From NCBI GenBank assembly GCA_019775845.1, contig JADQAV010000018.1:1271287-1335286 (forward strand): a DNA stretch of 64,000 bases, written 5' to 3'. Each line of letters starts with the position of its first letter. Position 1 is the first letter of the stretch. Position numbers and translations under genes: made by a program. The notes under the pieces are model-generated. The model did not search any database. It had not been told where the DNA came from and worked only from the letters and a program-made list of their open reading frames with translations. This DNA is from Myrmaecium sp. VS I D KN 1 (taxonomy: Eukaryota; Ascomycota; Dothideomycetes; Valsariales; Valsariaceae). Shown piece after piece: positions 1 to 11,643 of this stretch.

Positions 1-1400
1 GACTGGGGTTGGCGAGCGAGGGTGGATTCTTTGGAGAGTCGGACGTCCACGGACGTCGTGGAAACGGTCGGGCCGAGGGACCGCCAAGCCAATGCCGGAT
101 TGAAGGTGCCCAGCACAAGAGCGTTTTACCTCCCTCACCACTTGAACAGATGTGACCTCGAGAGATGATGACGGCGGCCAGAAACCAAAACTCAGAACTT
201 ATTCTTTATACATTTCGACATGCTCAGAGCGACAACCCAGGGTCGTGGCCTCGGAGAACCAAACTGCAGCTAGCCAGGAGGCTGAGCTGCAAGCCACTGA
301 GGGCATGATCGGCGGCAGGAACAATAAGCTGCAGGATTCGAGGAGAACTGGAAGGATTCTTGCTTGCGTCGCAGGGCATCGCAGCCACGCGGCGCAAGGG
401 CTGCCATGCCATCCATCATATTGCCGTGGCGGTTCCCTCAGGATTCCTCTGCATCCTCCAGCGCCCTGACAGGACAGATCCGATCTAAATCCATCCCGAG
501 ATCCCCTCAAGACCATGCTCCGGCTGCATCCAGTAGCTGAGATGGACCTTTCTCTCCCTCTCTCCCCTAATCCCCGCAAAGAACGTCAAGCGCAAACCCT
601 TTCTGGGTGCGGTGCTGAGCTCGCAACGGCGTCTGTCTCCATCTCAGGAAACCCCACCGCCCACAAAAACCCCTCGGACCAATTCGTCCGCCCTTTGAGC
701 CGGCTCGCCACAAACGGTCCACTCACCAAAGCATAGCGCGACGATGGACCGTGAAGAACTGGTCCGAGCATTTGGTTACGGCATCGCTAAAGGCACAGTA
801 TCCTTTAGTTTGCAGTGAAAAGTGGACTTCCTCGCGCTCGACCCGTTCCAACCTCCAGATGAAGGAACACACAGGGGCATCGAAACTTGCCCCCCTCTTG
901 CCTGTATTGCTGTAAATACTCTTTGTCAATGCGGACTCTTGACCAAAACCTCAACTCACTTTGACCTGGATACCTTGATTTACCGACCACGGCGTCATAA
1001 ACCAGCACAATCGCCTTCCGTGCCAGCTCTCACTCGTCGTGGAAATTCTGGAGACTCCTATTAGCATCTACACTTCTGTCCTGCCGCCACCCAAGCCTCT
1101 CGGCCTGTCATCCAGCTGGCCTCGTTCCTAGAGCCCCGTATTTCGCTTCCGGTGCCCCTATCCGTCACAAGTCCCCTAGGTAGACGGGAGAGTGGATTCA
1201 CGGTGCTAAGGGGTCTTGCGGACTGAGCTTTTCTAAAGGAGCTCTGTCCCGCTGGCTTACTCCAGCTTTTCTCTCGTTCACTCCGCACTTCGACTTGCTC
1301 TTGCGGCACTGCTTTCGCTGCCCACCTGCTGCCCATCGACGCGAAAAGCTTTACGCTCCTGGTCAATCGCTCTGCCATCCGGCAGATCCGCCCTGGCAAG
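1..1400. other. intergenic region, no gene seen
   Basis: Only short open frames without recognisable protein texture or splice structure are present. The last few hundred bases probably hold the promoter and 5' leader of the membrane-protein gene that starts at 1401. Confidence 0.5.
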
Positions 1401-2813
1401 ATGGTCTGGCAGGTGGACAACTCACCTCGCGTGACGGCCTCCGTCATCATTCTTCTCGTTCTTGGCTATACTCTGTATATGCTGCGTGTGTACACCCGAC
1501 TCAAGGCGAAGACATGGGGAATGGATGACTGGTCGATGACGGTGGCCATGGTATGCTTCCTATAGGTTGATATACAGTCCTGTTTCCTAACTTGTTTTAC
1601 CAGATACCGTTCACAGGTCTCACAGTCGCATGTCTGGGCGGTTCCTTCGAAGGCATCGGTGTCCACGAGAAACGACTGACTGCCGGGGAGATGAGCGATG
1701 GCCTGCATGTAAATCATCCCGCGAGAGAAAAAACCAATCTTGAATTTCACACTGACCGTCACCCCAGTGGTTCTTCTTCTTCGAAGTGTTCTACTGCGGC
1801 GCCATCATCCCGATCAAGCTCAGCATCTCGCTCATGCTCATGCGCGTCGCCGCGGGCCGGAAGGCGTACGTCAACTCCCTCTGGGGCATCACCGCCATGT
1901 TCACCACCATGAACCTCATCGCCCTCCTGTACATCATCTTCCAGTGCGACCCCGTCCAATACGCCTGGGACACGACCATTCCTGGTGGCCACTGCAACGA
2001 TGCGTACATTCTCGCGGACATCTACTACGCCACCACCGCCGTCAACATCTTCACCGATTGGTTCTGCGCCATCCTCCCGGTCCCGCTGCTTTGGAACGTC
2101 CAGCTTAACCGGAACGCCAAGATGTCTGTCGGGTTTCTGCTGAGCTTGGGTGCACTGTAAGTTGCCGTCTTTGCCCACGCCTACGTAGACATGGCAAAAG
2201 CAACAAGGGACTCAGCCATCGCTAACACTTTTTTCCCTAACCTCACAGCGCCTCTCTCTCCGCCTGTGTCCGTCTGCACTACACCATCAATTTGACCAAC
2301 TCAACCGATTACCTCTACGGCGTCGGGGACATCGTCATCTGGGGGTACGCCGAGAACGGCGTCGGCGTGATCGTCGCCTGCCTCTCCACGCTCCGGCCGC
2401 TCTTCCGCCGGCTCCTGCGGCTCGGTGGGAGCGACTCCTCCGGCCAGACACCGGCGAAGAACTACGGCGCCCCCGGCATCCCCTCCTCCCGCCTGCACCC
2501 CTACCAGGAGTTTGAGGGCGGGTACGAGCTCGGGTCGGCGGCCGGCGGCAAGGGCGCCGGCGGCGGCATCACCACCATCAAGGGCGGCAAGGAGGATGAG
2601 GACGAGGCGAGCTTCCGCACCAGCGGTAGCCAGGAGCATATCCTCGAGGACCTTGGCCCTGCTGGCTCGGGTCCTGGTAGCTTGTCTGGCAGCAATGGTG
2701 GTGGCGGAGGTGTGTTGGCGTCGACGGGCGCGAAGGGGGCTCGCGCGGGCGAGTCGAATTTCGCGTCGGGGATTAAGATGACGAGGAGTGTGGATGTGAG
2801 TTATCATGTGTAG
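1401..2813 (+). CDS. fungal rhodopsin-domain (PTH11/SAT4-like) integral membrane protein
   Basis: Four exons can be placed: 1401-1550, 1604-1708, 1768-2156 and 2249-2813, with GT-AG introns and an unbroken frame of 402 residues. The N-terminus has a hydrophobic helix followed by VYTRLKAKTWGMDDW, the arginine and GxDDW signature of the fungal rhodopsin-like seven-helix family that includes PTH11-type receptors and SAT4-like proteins. Several further hydrophobic helices follow (FFFFEVFYCGAIIPIKLS; the stretch around NLIALLYIIFQC; DWFCAILPVPLLW). The C-terminal ~130 residues are glycine- and serine-rich and probably cytosolic. Family members sit in the plasma membrane and some sense surfaces or nutrients, but ligand and role cannot be read here. 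Start choice: first ATG giving the hydrophobic helix. Exon boundaries are inferred from splice consensus and frame. Confidence 0.85.
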
Positions 2814-3796
2814 GTGGGGCAAGCAGAGCCCTTTGTCCAGGGCGGGGGAGGGAAGCAAAGAAGCGGAGAGAAGAAAAGTTTTGCTGAGATAGGTCGGAGT
2901 GGGGAAGTGGCATTGCCTCCTCCTTCCCTATTCCCCATCTTTTGTCTTTCATCACCGATCTACCGTTGCCGTTACTGCTTCTCTTCTTCTTCTTTTTTTC
3001 TTTTCCTCTGTCGTTTTCACGAGACTGCCCTGTTGTCTTCTCGCTTTGTTGCTCCTTTTTCTTTCTTTCTACAGTATACCCTGCGGTGTTATCTTTCGAT
3101 TTCTTACTTTTATCTTTTTTTTGCTTTAGTATCACCCATCTCGCACATGGTCCGGGAGGGAAAGGGGGAAGATATAAGGGCAAAGGGCGTGGATATGTAC
3201 CGTACCGTATTCATCTGCGTGATATGTGTATGTACAATAGACTGTCTATATCCTTTTCTCTTTTCTTTTCTTTATCTCTGGGTTTAGGAACTCTCTCTTA
3301 TGGGGTAAAACTTCGTGGGTATTGGAATCAGAATATGGGAACATCTGGTGGTCATGTCAGATCGGAGGTTAGGAATGGGGAACGGCGGGGAGTGATTAAT
3401 CTAATACATATTTCTTATCTGTATACTTCTGTGTTCCATACCCTCAACCCTCTTTCTGCTCGACAGACGGAGAAGCAAAATGCGGATATTTAGAGGGTCA
3501 CATGAATATGAAGAAGAATATGTTTGACATCTCTCACACTCGCCTTGCCTTGCCTTTTTCGCTTCGTCCGTTCGGGGCCTGAGGCCGGCGCTGCCCGGGA
3601 GGGATGGAGGAGTGGGCTTGGCGGCGTTTTATCCCCTCACTCTCTTCGTCGTCTCTCCCTCCCTCTAATCGCGCTGTGTAAGCGAGAAGTTGGATTAATG
3701 ACGTTCGTGATCTCATCCTCTTCTTTCTTCCTCGTCTGACTCCCCTTCGACTCTCTGGTTTTTGCTCCATTCGATGGGCTTTGGACAGCCCACTGG

Positions 3797-3840
3797 GCCG
3801 ACCTCCGATTTGGCGACCTGCGGACTAATCGGAGGTCGGC
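3797..3840. repeat. perfect 14-bp inverted repeat (hairpin)
   Basis: The arm gccgacctccgatt (3797-3810) is followed after 16 bases by its exact reverse complement aatcggaggtcggc (3827-3840). It lies in otherwise featureless intergenic DNA. It could be a transcript hairpin, a binding site or chance; no T-run follows directly. Confidence 0.6.
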
Positions 3841-6075
3841 GACTGTTGAAGCTTTCTTCATGGGAACTGCCTCTTCGTTTCTGGCCTGCTTGTAGCAGCC
3901 CTATTTCTCCTTTTTCTCTCCCCTGTCGTTTCGTTTCATCTACTTTCCAATGGCCTGATGCCCTTTTCATCATCGCCGACGTTACTATCACCGTCCTTTC
4001 CTTCTTCTTTTCCGGGCCTTCCCACGGATATCCCTATAACTGATCAGCATACATGACCTGCCATTCTGCGTCTGGCATGTGTTTGGCGCAGATAAAAAGA
4101 GCCAGGATGTCTATCGGAAGGTACTAGGGGGATCCAACCGAGGCACCATCCGGTTACCCCTCCTGATGCCCGCGTGGCCGAGCCACGAACGCCAGGTCCG
4201 CCGCCTCCCCTGCCATCCAGCCCGACTTCCATCCCAGTGACAACCGGAGGGGCAATCTGAGTCGTCCGCCTTGGGTAGCACCAAGGGCGTCCATCTCATG
4301 ACTCGTGTTACATTCACTATCTTCACCGGCCTCGGCGACTACAGACAGCAACTCCCACCACCATTCCTTGCGCCCGACTCCTCCTATCACACCGCGCCAA
4401 TGCGACGGCAACTTCGGCGGACGGGCAAGACATGGGCGTCGCTGTCGTTCGCAGGTGATCGTGCCCAACTCCACCGTGTGGTCGCGTGGGTCTGGGCTCC
4501 GCATGCATGCTTTTTCGTCGTCTCTATGCGGACAGGGCAGATCTATGTAATTACATATGCCCTACCGATGGAGGTGTGATGACATTGCATAAGAAGAGTG
4601 GGGGAACGACGGATGGCGAGCGAGATGCCGCTGCTCGGAAATGCAGGAACCCAGCGTCTTTCCCGTGACGGCTCGTCCCTTCGGTTTTAGCCGCCGCTAT
4701 TCATCCAGGGTACATAGGGTGTTCATGCAGATGCAGAACGACTGGATGGCCTCGTGAATCTTCCTTCCGGCGTGGCGGGGCAATGCCTGCAGCATCTGTC
4801 ATCTGCTGCTGTCGCGATAACACTATCGGCGAGATGTTGGATGCTGATCTAGGCGAGCCTCTTCAGGCACCGCAACGCCTTTGGCGATTGGGGTCTTACT
4901 GATAAGTTGAGAGATATCGGGATCCCTGATCTGGCGGTTGCCACGTGGATTGGGCAGTTGATAAGATGGACAGGCAGCCCTTCCACTGAAAGCTTGTCAT
5001 CCTTGTCGTCTTTGAACATCGGCGTGCTAGCGACCCCACGGCGTCGATCGTCCTCCTCACAGCAGAAGAAATGAACCATTCCCCATCGGAGAGCTCTTGC
5101 TTTCCACACCCAGGCAGAAGCAACAGACTGCTACCACTTACCTCCTGCGGATCAAATCCAACCATCAACCGGGTTCAGGCAGGGAACAGGAGCGATGTCA
5201 CACTGTAGACGAGCTCAGGGACCGCAGGTTCGAGCATGTGCTGCCTACGATGCTTCATCTGAAGACCTTTTTGCCGGTTGAGCATAGCTGACACCTCGAC
5301 CGCGGACATGCGCTTCTGGACGAGACATGAAGTTCGACCTGCCTTTCCAGGCTACGCGGAGGTCGAAATCGTCCGGTCGTTGGATCATCCGCTGCAGATG
5401 GATTCCATCTCTATCAAAGCCCGTGGTAATGGGCACCCCGCAAACCATTGGTCTGCTTCTCCATATGGAAAAGTCTTCTGTGCACACGGAGCCGGAACCT
5501 CCCCTTTCATTTGCCTTTGTCGTTTCCACGCTCTTTGTCTCGGTCCAGAACCTTCCTGACCTCCTGGACTTATGACCAGTACCCGAATGGACAGATCCCG
5601 TGCTAAATATGTCTTCAACATTCCTCGTTGTTTGGGGATGGGATCCATACCTCGGCTAACATGGCTACCCCTTGGTTGGCATCTTTTTTTCTCTCTCCGC
5701 TTGGACTCTGGCATCCTGTCATGCGTAATTTGTGTTACATCGGAGAGCGGGATCCAATTTGTACATGCATGCGCCCCTGTTTCGATTTCTCTTTTCAGCC
5801 TCGTCTAGGCCGAAAACCGCGTTTGCCTCCACGCAGGTAGCCGGCTTCGGGGGAACGAAGATGCGCCACCGTACGCGTCGCACGCGCCTCAACCACTTCC
5901 AACCCCTCATCACCGCCTGCCCTTCGTCTGTCATTCTGTCTGTTCACACTACAATACCACAGGGTCAACGGTCCCTTGTTGGCCTTTCAAGGGTTGCATT
6001 GCTGCTATAGCCGTAGCGACCGGATACATTCACCCCAGGTTGCGCCCGCACCCCGAAGGATTCAGGAAGAATGAG

Positions 6076-6083
6076 TATAAAGA
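6076..6083 (+). promoter_or_regulatory. TATA-like box of the chitinase gene
   Basis: TATAAAGA lies 94 bases upstream of the chitinase ATG at 6170, a usual distance for a fungal core promoter. Assigned by motif and position only. Confidence 0.45.
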
Positions 6084-6169
6084 GCAAGGTCATCTGCAAT
6101 GGCAAACTTCCATCCCCACCTCCCATTTGGGCTACCAAACGACGAGTATCGGGGTAGAGACTGCTCAAG

Positions 6170-7780
6170 ATGCGATCGGCTACTTTCCTTCTTTCAATAT
6201 TTGGCCTCGGCTGGCTGGCGCAGGCCGCAGTCATTCCTTTCGACAACAGCCTTTCGTCCCGCGCTGCCACAACCGATATCCAACGCCAGGACAGCGGAGG
6301 ATATAGATCTATTTCTTACTATGTCAACTGGGTACTCTCTCTCCCACACATAAGCAAACTGCCCTCCCATCCGCAGGCTCATTGACTAACCCGGACCTCG
6401 CCCACCAGGCCATCTACGGCCGCGACTTCCAACCGCAAGATCTCCTGACCGACAACCTCACGCATGTCCTCTACGCGTTTGCGAACGTGCGGCCGGAGAC
6501 GGGCGAGGTGTACCTCAGCGACACGTACGCCGACCTGGAGAAGCACTACTCGACCGACTCGTGGAACGACGTGGGGACGAACGTGTACGGGTGCGTAAAG
6601 CAGCTCTTTCTGAAGAAGAAGACAAACCGCAACCTGAAGGTGCTGCTGAGCATCGGCGGCTGGACGTACTCGCCCAACTTCCCAGACGCGGTGGCGACGG
6701 AGGAGAACCGCGCGCTCTTTGTGAGCAGCGCGGTGCAGTTGCTGCAGGATTTGGGCTTCGATGGTGAGCTTTTAAGACTTTTCGCTTTCTCTCTGTCTTT
6801 CTCCCTGCCATGCTGACCCTCTTCCCCTTTTCCCTCTAAGGTCTCGATATCGACTGGGAATACCCCGCCACCTCAGAGGAAAACAGCAACTTCGTGCTCC
6901 TCCTCAGCGGCCTACGCACAGCGCTCGACGCGTACAGCGCCGCCAACGCTGATGGGCACCACCTCCTCCTCACGGCGGCCTCGCCGGCGGGGCCAACCAA
7001 CTACGAGGCCATGGACCTCGCCGGCCTAGACCCATATCTGGACTTCTGGAACCTCATGGCGTACGACTACTCCGGCTCATGGGACACGATCGCAGGCCAC
7101 GACGCGAACCTGTACGCCTCCACCTCCAACCCATCCAGCACGCCATTCAACACAGACCAGGCGGTGCAGGCCTACGAAGCAGCCGGGGTGGCCTCCTCGG
7201 CCAAGATCGTGCTCGGCATGCCGCTGTACGGGCGCAGCTTCGCCAACACGGACGGCCCCGGCACCAACTTCTCCGGCGTTGGCAGCGCGGACCAGGATGC
7301 GGGGAGCTGGGAGGCGGGGGTGTGGGACTACAAGGCCCTCCCGCAGGATGGGAGTGTTGTGCTGACGGATGCGCAGGCGGTGGCGAGCTGGAGCTATGAT
7401 GCGGATGAGCGCTGGATGATCAGCTATGATACGCCGGAGGTGCAGCGGGCGAAGGCGGAGTATGTCATGTCTGGGGGCTTGGGCGGGGCGATGTGGTGGG
7501 AGGCGAGTGGGGATAAGGTTGGGAGTGAGTCGCTTGTTGCTGCGGTGAGTAGCCTCGCGACCTCTTTTTCTAATTTTTGTACCTTGGATTTCCCCCCTTC
7601 TCGTCTTGTTCTCTCCTTTCGCTGAATGCTGAATGCTGATTGTTGTCCCTGCTTGCTGATTACTCCTGTTAGGTCGTTGATACGTTCGGCGGCGCCGCGG
7701 CCCTGGAGCAGTGTGAGAACTTGCTTGATTATCCGCTGAGTAAGTATGATAATCTGAGGGAGGGGTTCCCGGGGGAGTAA
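6170..7780 (+). CDS. secreted class V (GH18) chitinase
   Basis: Exons 6170-6331, 6409-6763, 6841-7544 and 7673-7780 join in frame to 442 residues. Residues 1-19 form a signal peptide (hydrophobic core, AQA before the likely cleavage). The GH18 barrel shows SIGGW at 135-139 and the catalytic DxxDxDxE motif DGLDIDWE at 172-179, with Glu179 the expected proton donor. Further family motifs include [20 protein letters not shown] and [11 protein letters not shown]. The enzyme hydrolyses beta-1,4-linked N-acetylglucosamine polymers by substrate-assisted catalysis, presumably outside the cell in wall remodelling or nutrition. No chitin-binding module is present, and the length matches single-domain fungal GH18 enzymes. 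The last exon encodes a short tail ending in FPGE. Confidence in family is very high; exon 4 rests on splice consensus. Confidence 0.95.
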
Positions 7781-8673
7781 GTGAGTGATTGAGTGAGTGG
7801 AAGAGAGATTTTCGGTTTGGAAGTCAGGCGGGAGGCGAGGATGGGTGGTGACGGTGTTCACAATTGTGGTAGGGATCAATCACGTTTCAGGGTATAGACT
7901 TTCGGATATCCTTTCTTATTGTTTCTAGATGTTCTTTCATCTCTATTTATCTTTCTTCCTTTGTTCCCTTGCTTCTCCTCCTTTAGCTTTGGTCGCTTTC
8001 CCTGTTGATCATCGTATTCTTCGTTATATTTCTCCGAGTCAAGCTTTCCACTTCTCACGCATAGACAATGCATCATACTGTACGTGTTACTACTCCCATC
8101 TCCACTAAAAGATGCCTGTAGAAAGGCCAGCTGGGTATTGAGTAGTTTGGGGATTGTCCACGTTTGTTGTGGTTCGCTCGTCAGCCGCTTGCGGCGTTGC
8201 AAGGTGAAGACAACGTGCTTAGGTTCTTTGTTCGACGCGGCAAGACTGAATGCATATAACCAGGACCTCGTGGATCTCACATCACAATGCTAAACCTAGG
8301 TTCCTTCCACGTTTCCCCAGCAAATCCCGACGCAGTAGGTCGGCAGATGTGACCGCTGTCCGTCATGACTAAGCAGGCCGTCGTGGACCCTGACCCCACG
8401 CCAACGGCGGCCCGTCGCGCGACCTTTGCTCGACTGACACTACTGACAGCACTCAACCGCGACTCTCACCACGATCTCTACTCTCACAACCATCCTCCAC
8501 ACCACGCGACCAGGCTGCTGCGGACCGCGTCACTGGTTTCCACGCACATCACCAACGTCGTTGCACATATTCTTTTCCTCCGCCGTCTTCCTTCTTCTTC
8601 GCCTAACCACGACATCACGCGAATCTTCAACCGACCATCCAACTGTATAGCTTCACAGCATAGAGCCGCAACG
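7781..8673. other. intergenic region with amidoligase leader
   Basis: No independent gene is seen. From 8365 the frame of the downstream amidoligase is already open and has an in-frame ATG, so the last 300 bases may be coding or 5' leader. Confidence 0.5.
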
Positions 8674-11643
8674 ATGCCGCGCGCGATTCGGCGTCAGCCG
8701 AACGGCGGCGGCAGCAGCAGCAGCAGTAGCAAATACACCCACGGTCAAAAAAGCGCGCCGCTCCCAGGCCCGGATCCAGGTTCCAAGCGCGCAACGCCCT
8801 CCGCATCCTCAGACGCAGCATCCTTCATTTCAACCGCCCACAGTCCGCCGCCTCCAAAGCGACGCCGTCACGACGATTCGTTCGAGCCAGGCTTAACGCT
8901 CTTCAACAACTCCCTTCCCACGCCGTCGGCCAGCAGCAGCATCACCAACGCCCGCACGCCTTCCGTCTCGCTCCCTCCGTCGCCGTCCCGGACTACCACC
9001 GCCGCCGAAGGAGGAACTTCCCGCGTTACCCGCAGCCAGAAGCGCACGTCCGCCGCGCTCGCGGCTCTCACCCCCCTCAGCGGTTCTCCATCCTCCTCAT
9101 CCGCATTCGCTCCGCCATCCAACCTCGCCACCACCGCTGAGACGGCCGCACGCCCAGCCAAACGGCCCCGCCGTAGCTCCCGTCTTTCCGCAGCCTCTTT
9201 TCACCTCCCTCCTCCCGCTGAACCGGTCCTGGCGGCCCCTCCTCCCGCTGTGTCCAACTTCGTCCGCTCCTGTCGGCAAGCCGTGCTCCATCGTTCTTCT
9301 TCGCAGTCTCCTACGTCGATACCGGGATTCCCGTCTTTCCTCCGCGAACCAGAGCTCGTGGCTTGGGCTCGTGGTTTACCCGCGCCTGCCGATGAGGAGG
9401 ATGAGATGTGCTCGGAGGCGGAGAGCGATGGAGATTACGATGAAGAGCAGGAGGGAGCGCGGGATGAGGTTGACGAAACTGCGTTCACGCCCGCCCAACG
9501 TGTGAGGATGGCTGTGGTGCGGGATAAGCTGGCGGCGAGGGAGCGGCTGTTGCGGCAACAGCACCAGCAGCAGCAGTCACGAGAAGCGAGCGTGGATGCA
9601 GAGACGCAGGAGCAGCGGAGAGATGAGCGGGCGTGGGAGGACGAGCTCCAACAACGGGGACAAGAGCGTCAGACCGAGTTGGACCGAGCAACGGAGAAAG
9701 AGGGCGGCCTGGTGGAGAGTAAGAGCGATGAAGAGATGTCAGTGTATGGAGACGTGATCGTGGTGGTGCCGCGGCTGCAGCCGCAGCCGCAGCCGCAGCC
9801 GGAGCCGGAGCCGGAGCCGGAGCCCCAGCCGGAGACGAGACAGACGCGTGCAACGACGAACGCCTCACTTGTGCAACACAAGCGCATCGGCGCAACGATC
9901 ATGGCCCCGGCCGGTCCGGGCCGGCGGTGCAGGCTCGCGAAGAAAGCCACAGCGAAAGGAACGTCAAATACGACCGCTGCCGCTGCCACTGTCAAGCCGG
10001 CCGCTGCCGCCGCGAGCAAACGGGTGAAAGAGGTCCGGCCCCCGCGGGTCTACTCGAAGCATCGGACGTTCGGGGTGGAGATGGAGTTTTTGATGCTCTA
10101 TCGGCCGGAGGACCTGACGCGGTTGTTTCCGCGGCCGGACGACGACGACGACGGGGAGCAGGGCCCGGATCGACGCCATCACGCGGTGTGGGCGGTGGAG
10201 CAGGCGTTGCGACGGCGGCTGCGGGGGCTGCGCGTCGACCGGCCGGGCAACGGGGCCTACGACGGCTGGACCGTGGTCGGGGACGAGAGCGTAGAGATCG
10301 TGGAGGAGGAGACGGTGGAGCTGCGGGCGCTCGGGTACGAGTGGGCGGCCGTCGAGCTGGTGAGCCGGGTGTTCGACTACGCGGACGAGCGGACGTGGCG
10401 GGTCGAGGTGGAGGCGGTCATGCGCGTGGTCGGGGAGGTGTTTGGGTTCGATCGGCGGGAGGTCGGCGGCGCCGGCGCGGTGGGAGCGGCGATGGTGGAG
10501 CGGCCGTTTCGCGTCCTGGTCAACGAGAGCACGGCGCTGCACGTGCACGTCGGTCGCGGCGTGGGCTGGACGCAGCAGCGCTGGCCTGTTGAGGTCGTCC
10601 GGGGCGTGTGGAAGCTGGCGACGGCGATGGAGAGCCGGTTGGACTGGTTGGTGGGCTGCGATCAAATCCATGAAGCCGCGCCGGGCCAGGAGTGCGCCTA
10701 CTCGCGCCCGCCGTCGTGGTACTGGCATGACTTCGCCGGCCTGATGGCGGCCGAGCGCCGGGGCCAGCCGGGCTGGACGCGGGCGGCTGAGGAGGCTGAG
10801 CGGCGGAAGACTCAGGAAGTGACCTGGTGGCTGGCCAAGACGGACGACCTCTTCGCCGACCTCGAAGACGTCCGGGCGTTCTTCCTGCAGGAGGTCCGCC
10901 TCAAGGCGGGCGAGGATGGGGCCCGCAAGGCCGGCCGCTTTCACAACAACGGCAAGTGGAGCGCGTACAACTTCGATCACCTCGTCAAGGAGCGGCGGGA
11001 CCCCCTGAGTCCGGCTGCGGGCGCGGAGGAAGAACCCCCCGTTAAGGGCACCATCGAGTTCCGCCAGCACCGCGGCACGCTCGACTGGCACGAGATCGCC
11101 GCCTTCGTCGAGCTGGCCGTGCAAATGACGCTGGTGGCCGAGGGCGACGAGGAGGAGGGAAGCAACAGCAGCAGCAGTAGCAGCCACGAAAAGAGCGGAC
11201 AGCAGAACGACCAGCACCAGGACCACCAGCACCAGCTCCCCTCCCTCGACAACATCCTCACCCACACCACCACCCCCACCTACCTCACCCCACACCTCCT
11301 CCACGACCTCCACCTCTCCCCGCGCGCCCAGCACTTCTACACCCACACCCGCCTCCACCGCCGCGCCGCCTACGACCGCCTCAATGCGATCAAAGCCGCC
11401 GAGCCCCGCCACACCCCGCTCTACCCTTTCCTCGTCCGCACCGCCGATCGCCTCCGCCGCCTCGACCAGCGCGCTGCCGTGGCGGATAAGGTTCGTCGCA
11501 AGCTCGACCGGGGAGCGTATGGGTTTGATGAGCGAACGGCGGCGGAGGTGGCGGGGGTGTGGGAGAGGGGGCGGGGGGAGAGGGTGTGGGGGTTTTTTGA
11601 AGGGGGAGGAGAGGGAGGAGGGGTGGGAGGGGTGAAGGAGTAG
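8674..11643 (+). CDS. putative amidoligase (COOH-NH2 ligase superfamily) with long disordered N-terminus
   Basis: A single open frame of 989 residues from the ATG at 8674 (context gccgcaacgATG). An in-frame ATG at 8365 would add 103 residues lacking domain character. Residues 1-450 are low complexity: Ser/Pro/Ala-rich, then acidic, Gln-rich and a Pro-Gln/Pro-Glu run near 370-387. From about 460 the sequence looks like the fungal putative amidoligase family (PF12224): FGVEMEF (466-472) carries the paired Glu of the metal site, HVHVG lies at 623-627, and TIEFRQHRGT (793-802) matches the conserved Glu-Phe-Arg motif. The fold is related to glutamine synthetase and glutamate-cysteine ligase and is predicted to form amide bonds with ATP. 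Substrate is unknown. A basic KRPRRSSR cluster in the N-terminal part could be a nuclear signal. No partner gene is adjacent. Confidence 0.8.
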   Translation: MPRAIRRQPNGGGSSSSSSKYTHGQKSAPLPGPDPGSKRATPSASSDAASFISTAHSPPPPKRRRHDDSFEPGLTLFNNSLPTPSASSSITNARTPSVSLPPSPSRTTTAAEGGTSRVTRSQKRTSAALAALTPLSGSPSSSSAFAPPSNLATTAETAARPAKRPRRSSRLSAASFHLPPPAEPVLAAPPPAVSNFVRSCRQAVLHRSSSQSPTSIPGFPSFLREPELVAWARGLPAPADEEDEMCSEAESDGDYDEEQEGARDEVDETAFTPAQRVRMAVVRDKLAARERLLRQQHQQQQSREASVDAETQEQRRDERAWEDELQQRGQERQTELDRATEKEGGLVESKSDEEMSVYGDVIVVVPRLQPQPQPQPEPEPEPEPQPETRQTRATTNASLVQHKRIGATIMAPAGPGRRCRLAKKATAKGTSNTTAAAATVKPAAAAASKRVKEVRPPRVYSKHRTFGVEMEFLMLYRPEDLTRLFPRPDDDDDGEQGPDRRHHAVWAVEQALRRRLRGLRVDRPGNGAYDGWTVVGDESVEIVEEETVELRALGYEWAAVELVSRVFDYADERTWRVEVEAVMRVVGEVFGFDRREVGGAGAVGAAMVERPFRVLVNESTALHVHVGRGVGWTQQRWPVEVVRGVWKLATAMESRLDWLVGCDQIHEAAPGQECAYSRPPSWYWHDFAGLMAAERRGQPGWTRAAEEAERRKTQEVTWWLAKTDDLFADLEDVRAFFLQEVRLKAGEDGARKAGRFHNNGKWSAYNFDHLVKERRDPLSPAAGAEEEPPVKGTIEFRQHRGTLDWHEIAAFVELAVQMTLVAEGDEEEGSNSSSSSSHEKSGQQNDQHQDHQHQLPSLDNILTHTTTPTYLTPHLLHDLHLSPRAQHFYTHTRLHRRAAYDRLNAIKAAEPRHTPLYPFLVRTADRLRRLDQRAAVADKVRRKLDRGAYGFDERTAAEVAGVWERGRGERVWGFFEGGGEGGGVGGVKE

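Larger units (their letters stand above)
2814..6169. other. long intergenic region (3.4 kb)
   Basis: No convincing gene is visible. 2940-3130 is strongly pyrimidine-rich on the plus strand, so it produces long but low-complexity open frames. A perfect 14-bp hairpin lies at 3797-3840. The last ~100 bases carry the chitinase promoter. A small spliced gene or non-coding RNA cannot be excluded. Confidence 0.5.

Noticed and set aside
199-1008. Several 60-130-codon open frames on both strands
   Set aside because: Composition is not protein-like and the frames overlap each other without conserved features.
2773-3493. Overlapping open frames downstream of the membrane-protein gene
   Set aside because: Phe/Leu/Ser text arises from a pyrimidine-rich tract, with no domain and no plausible splicing.
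9964-11412. 482-codon open frame antisense to the amidoligase
   Set aside because: It mirrors a GC-rich gene; its composition follows codon bias of the sense strand and has no domain texture.
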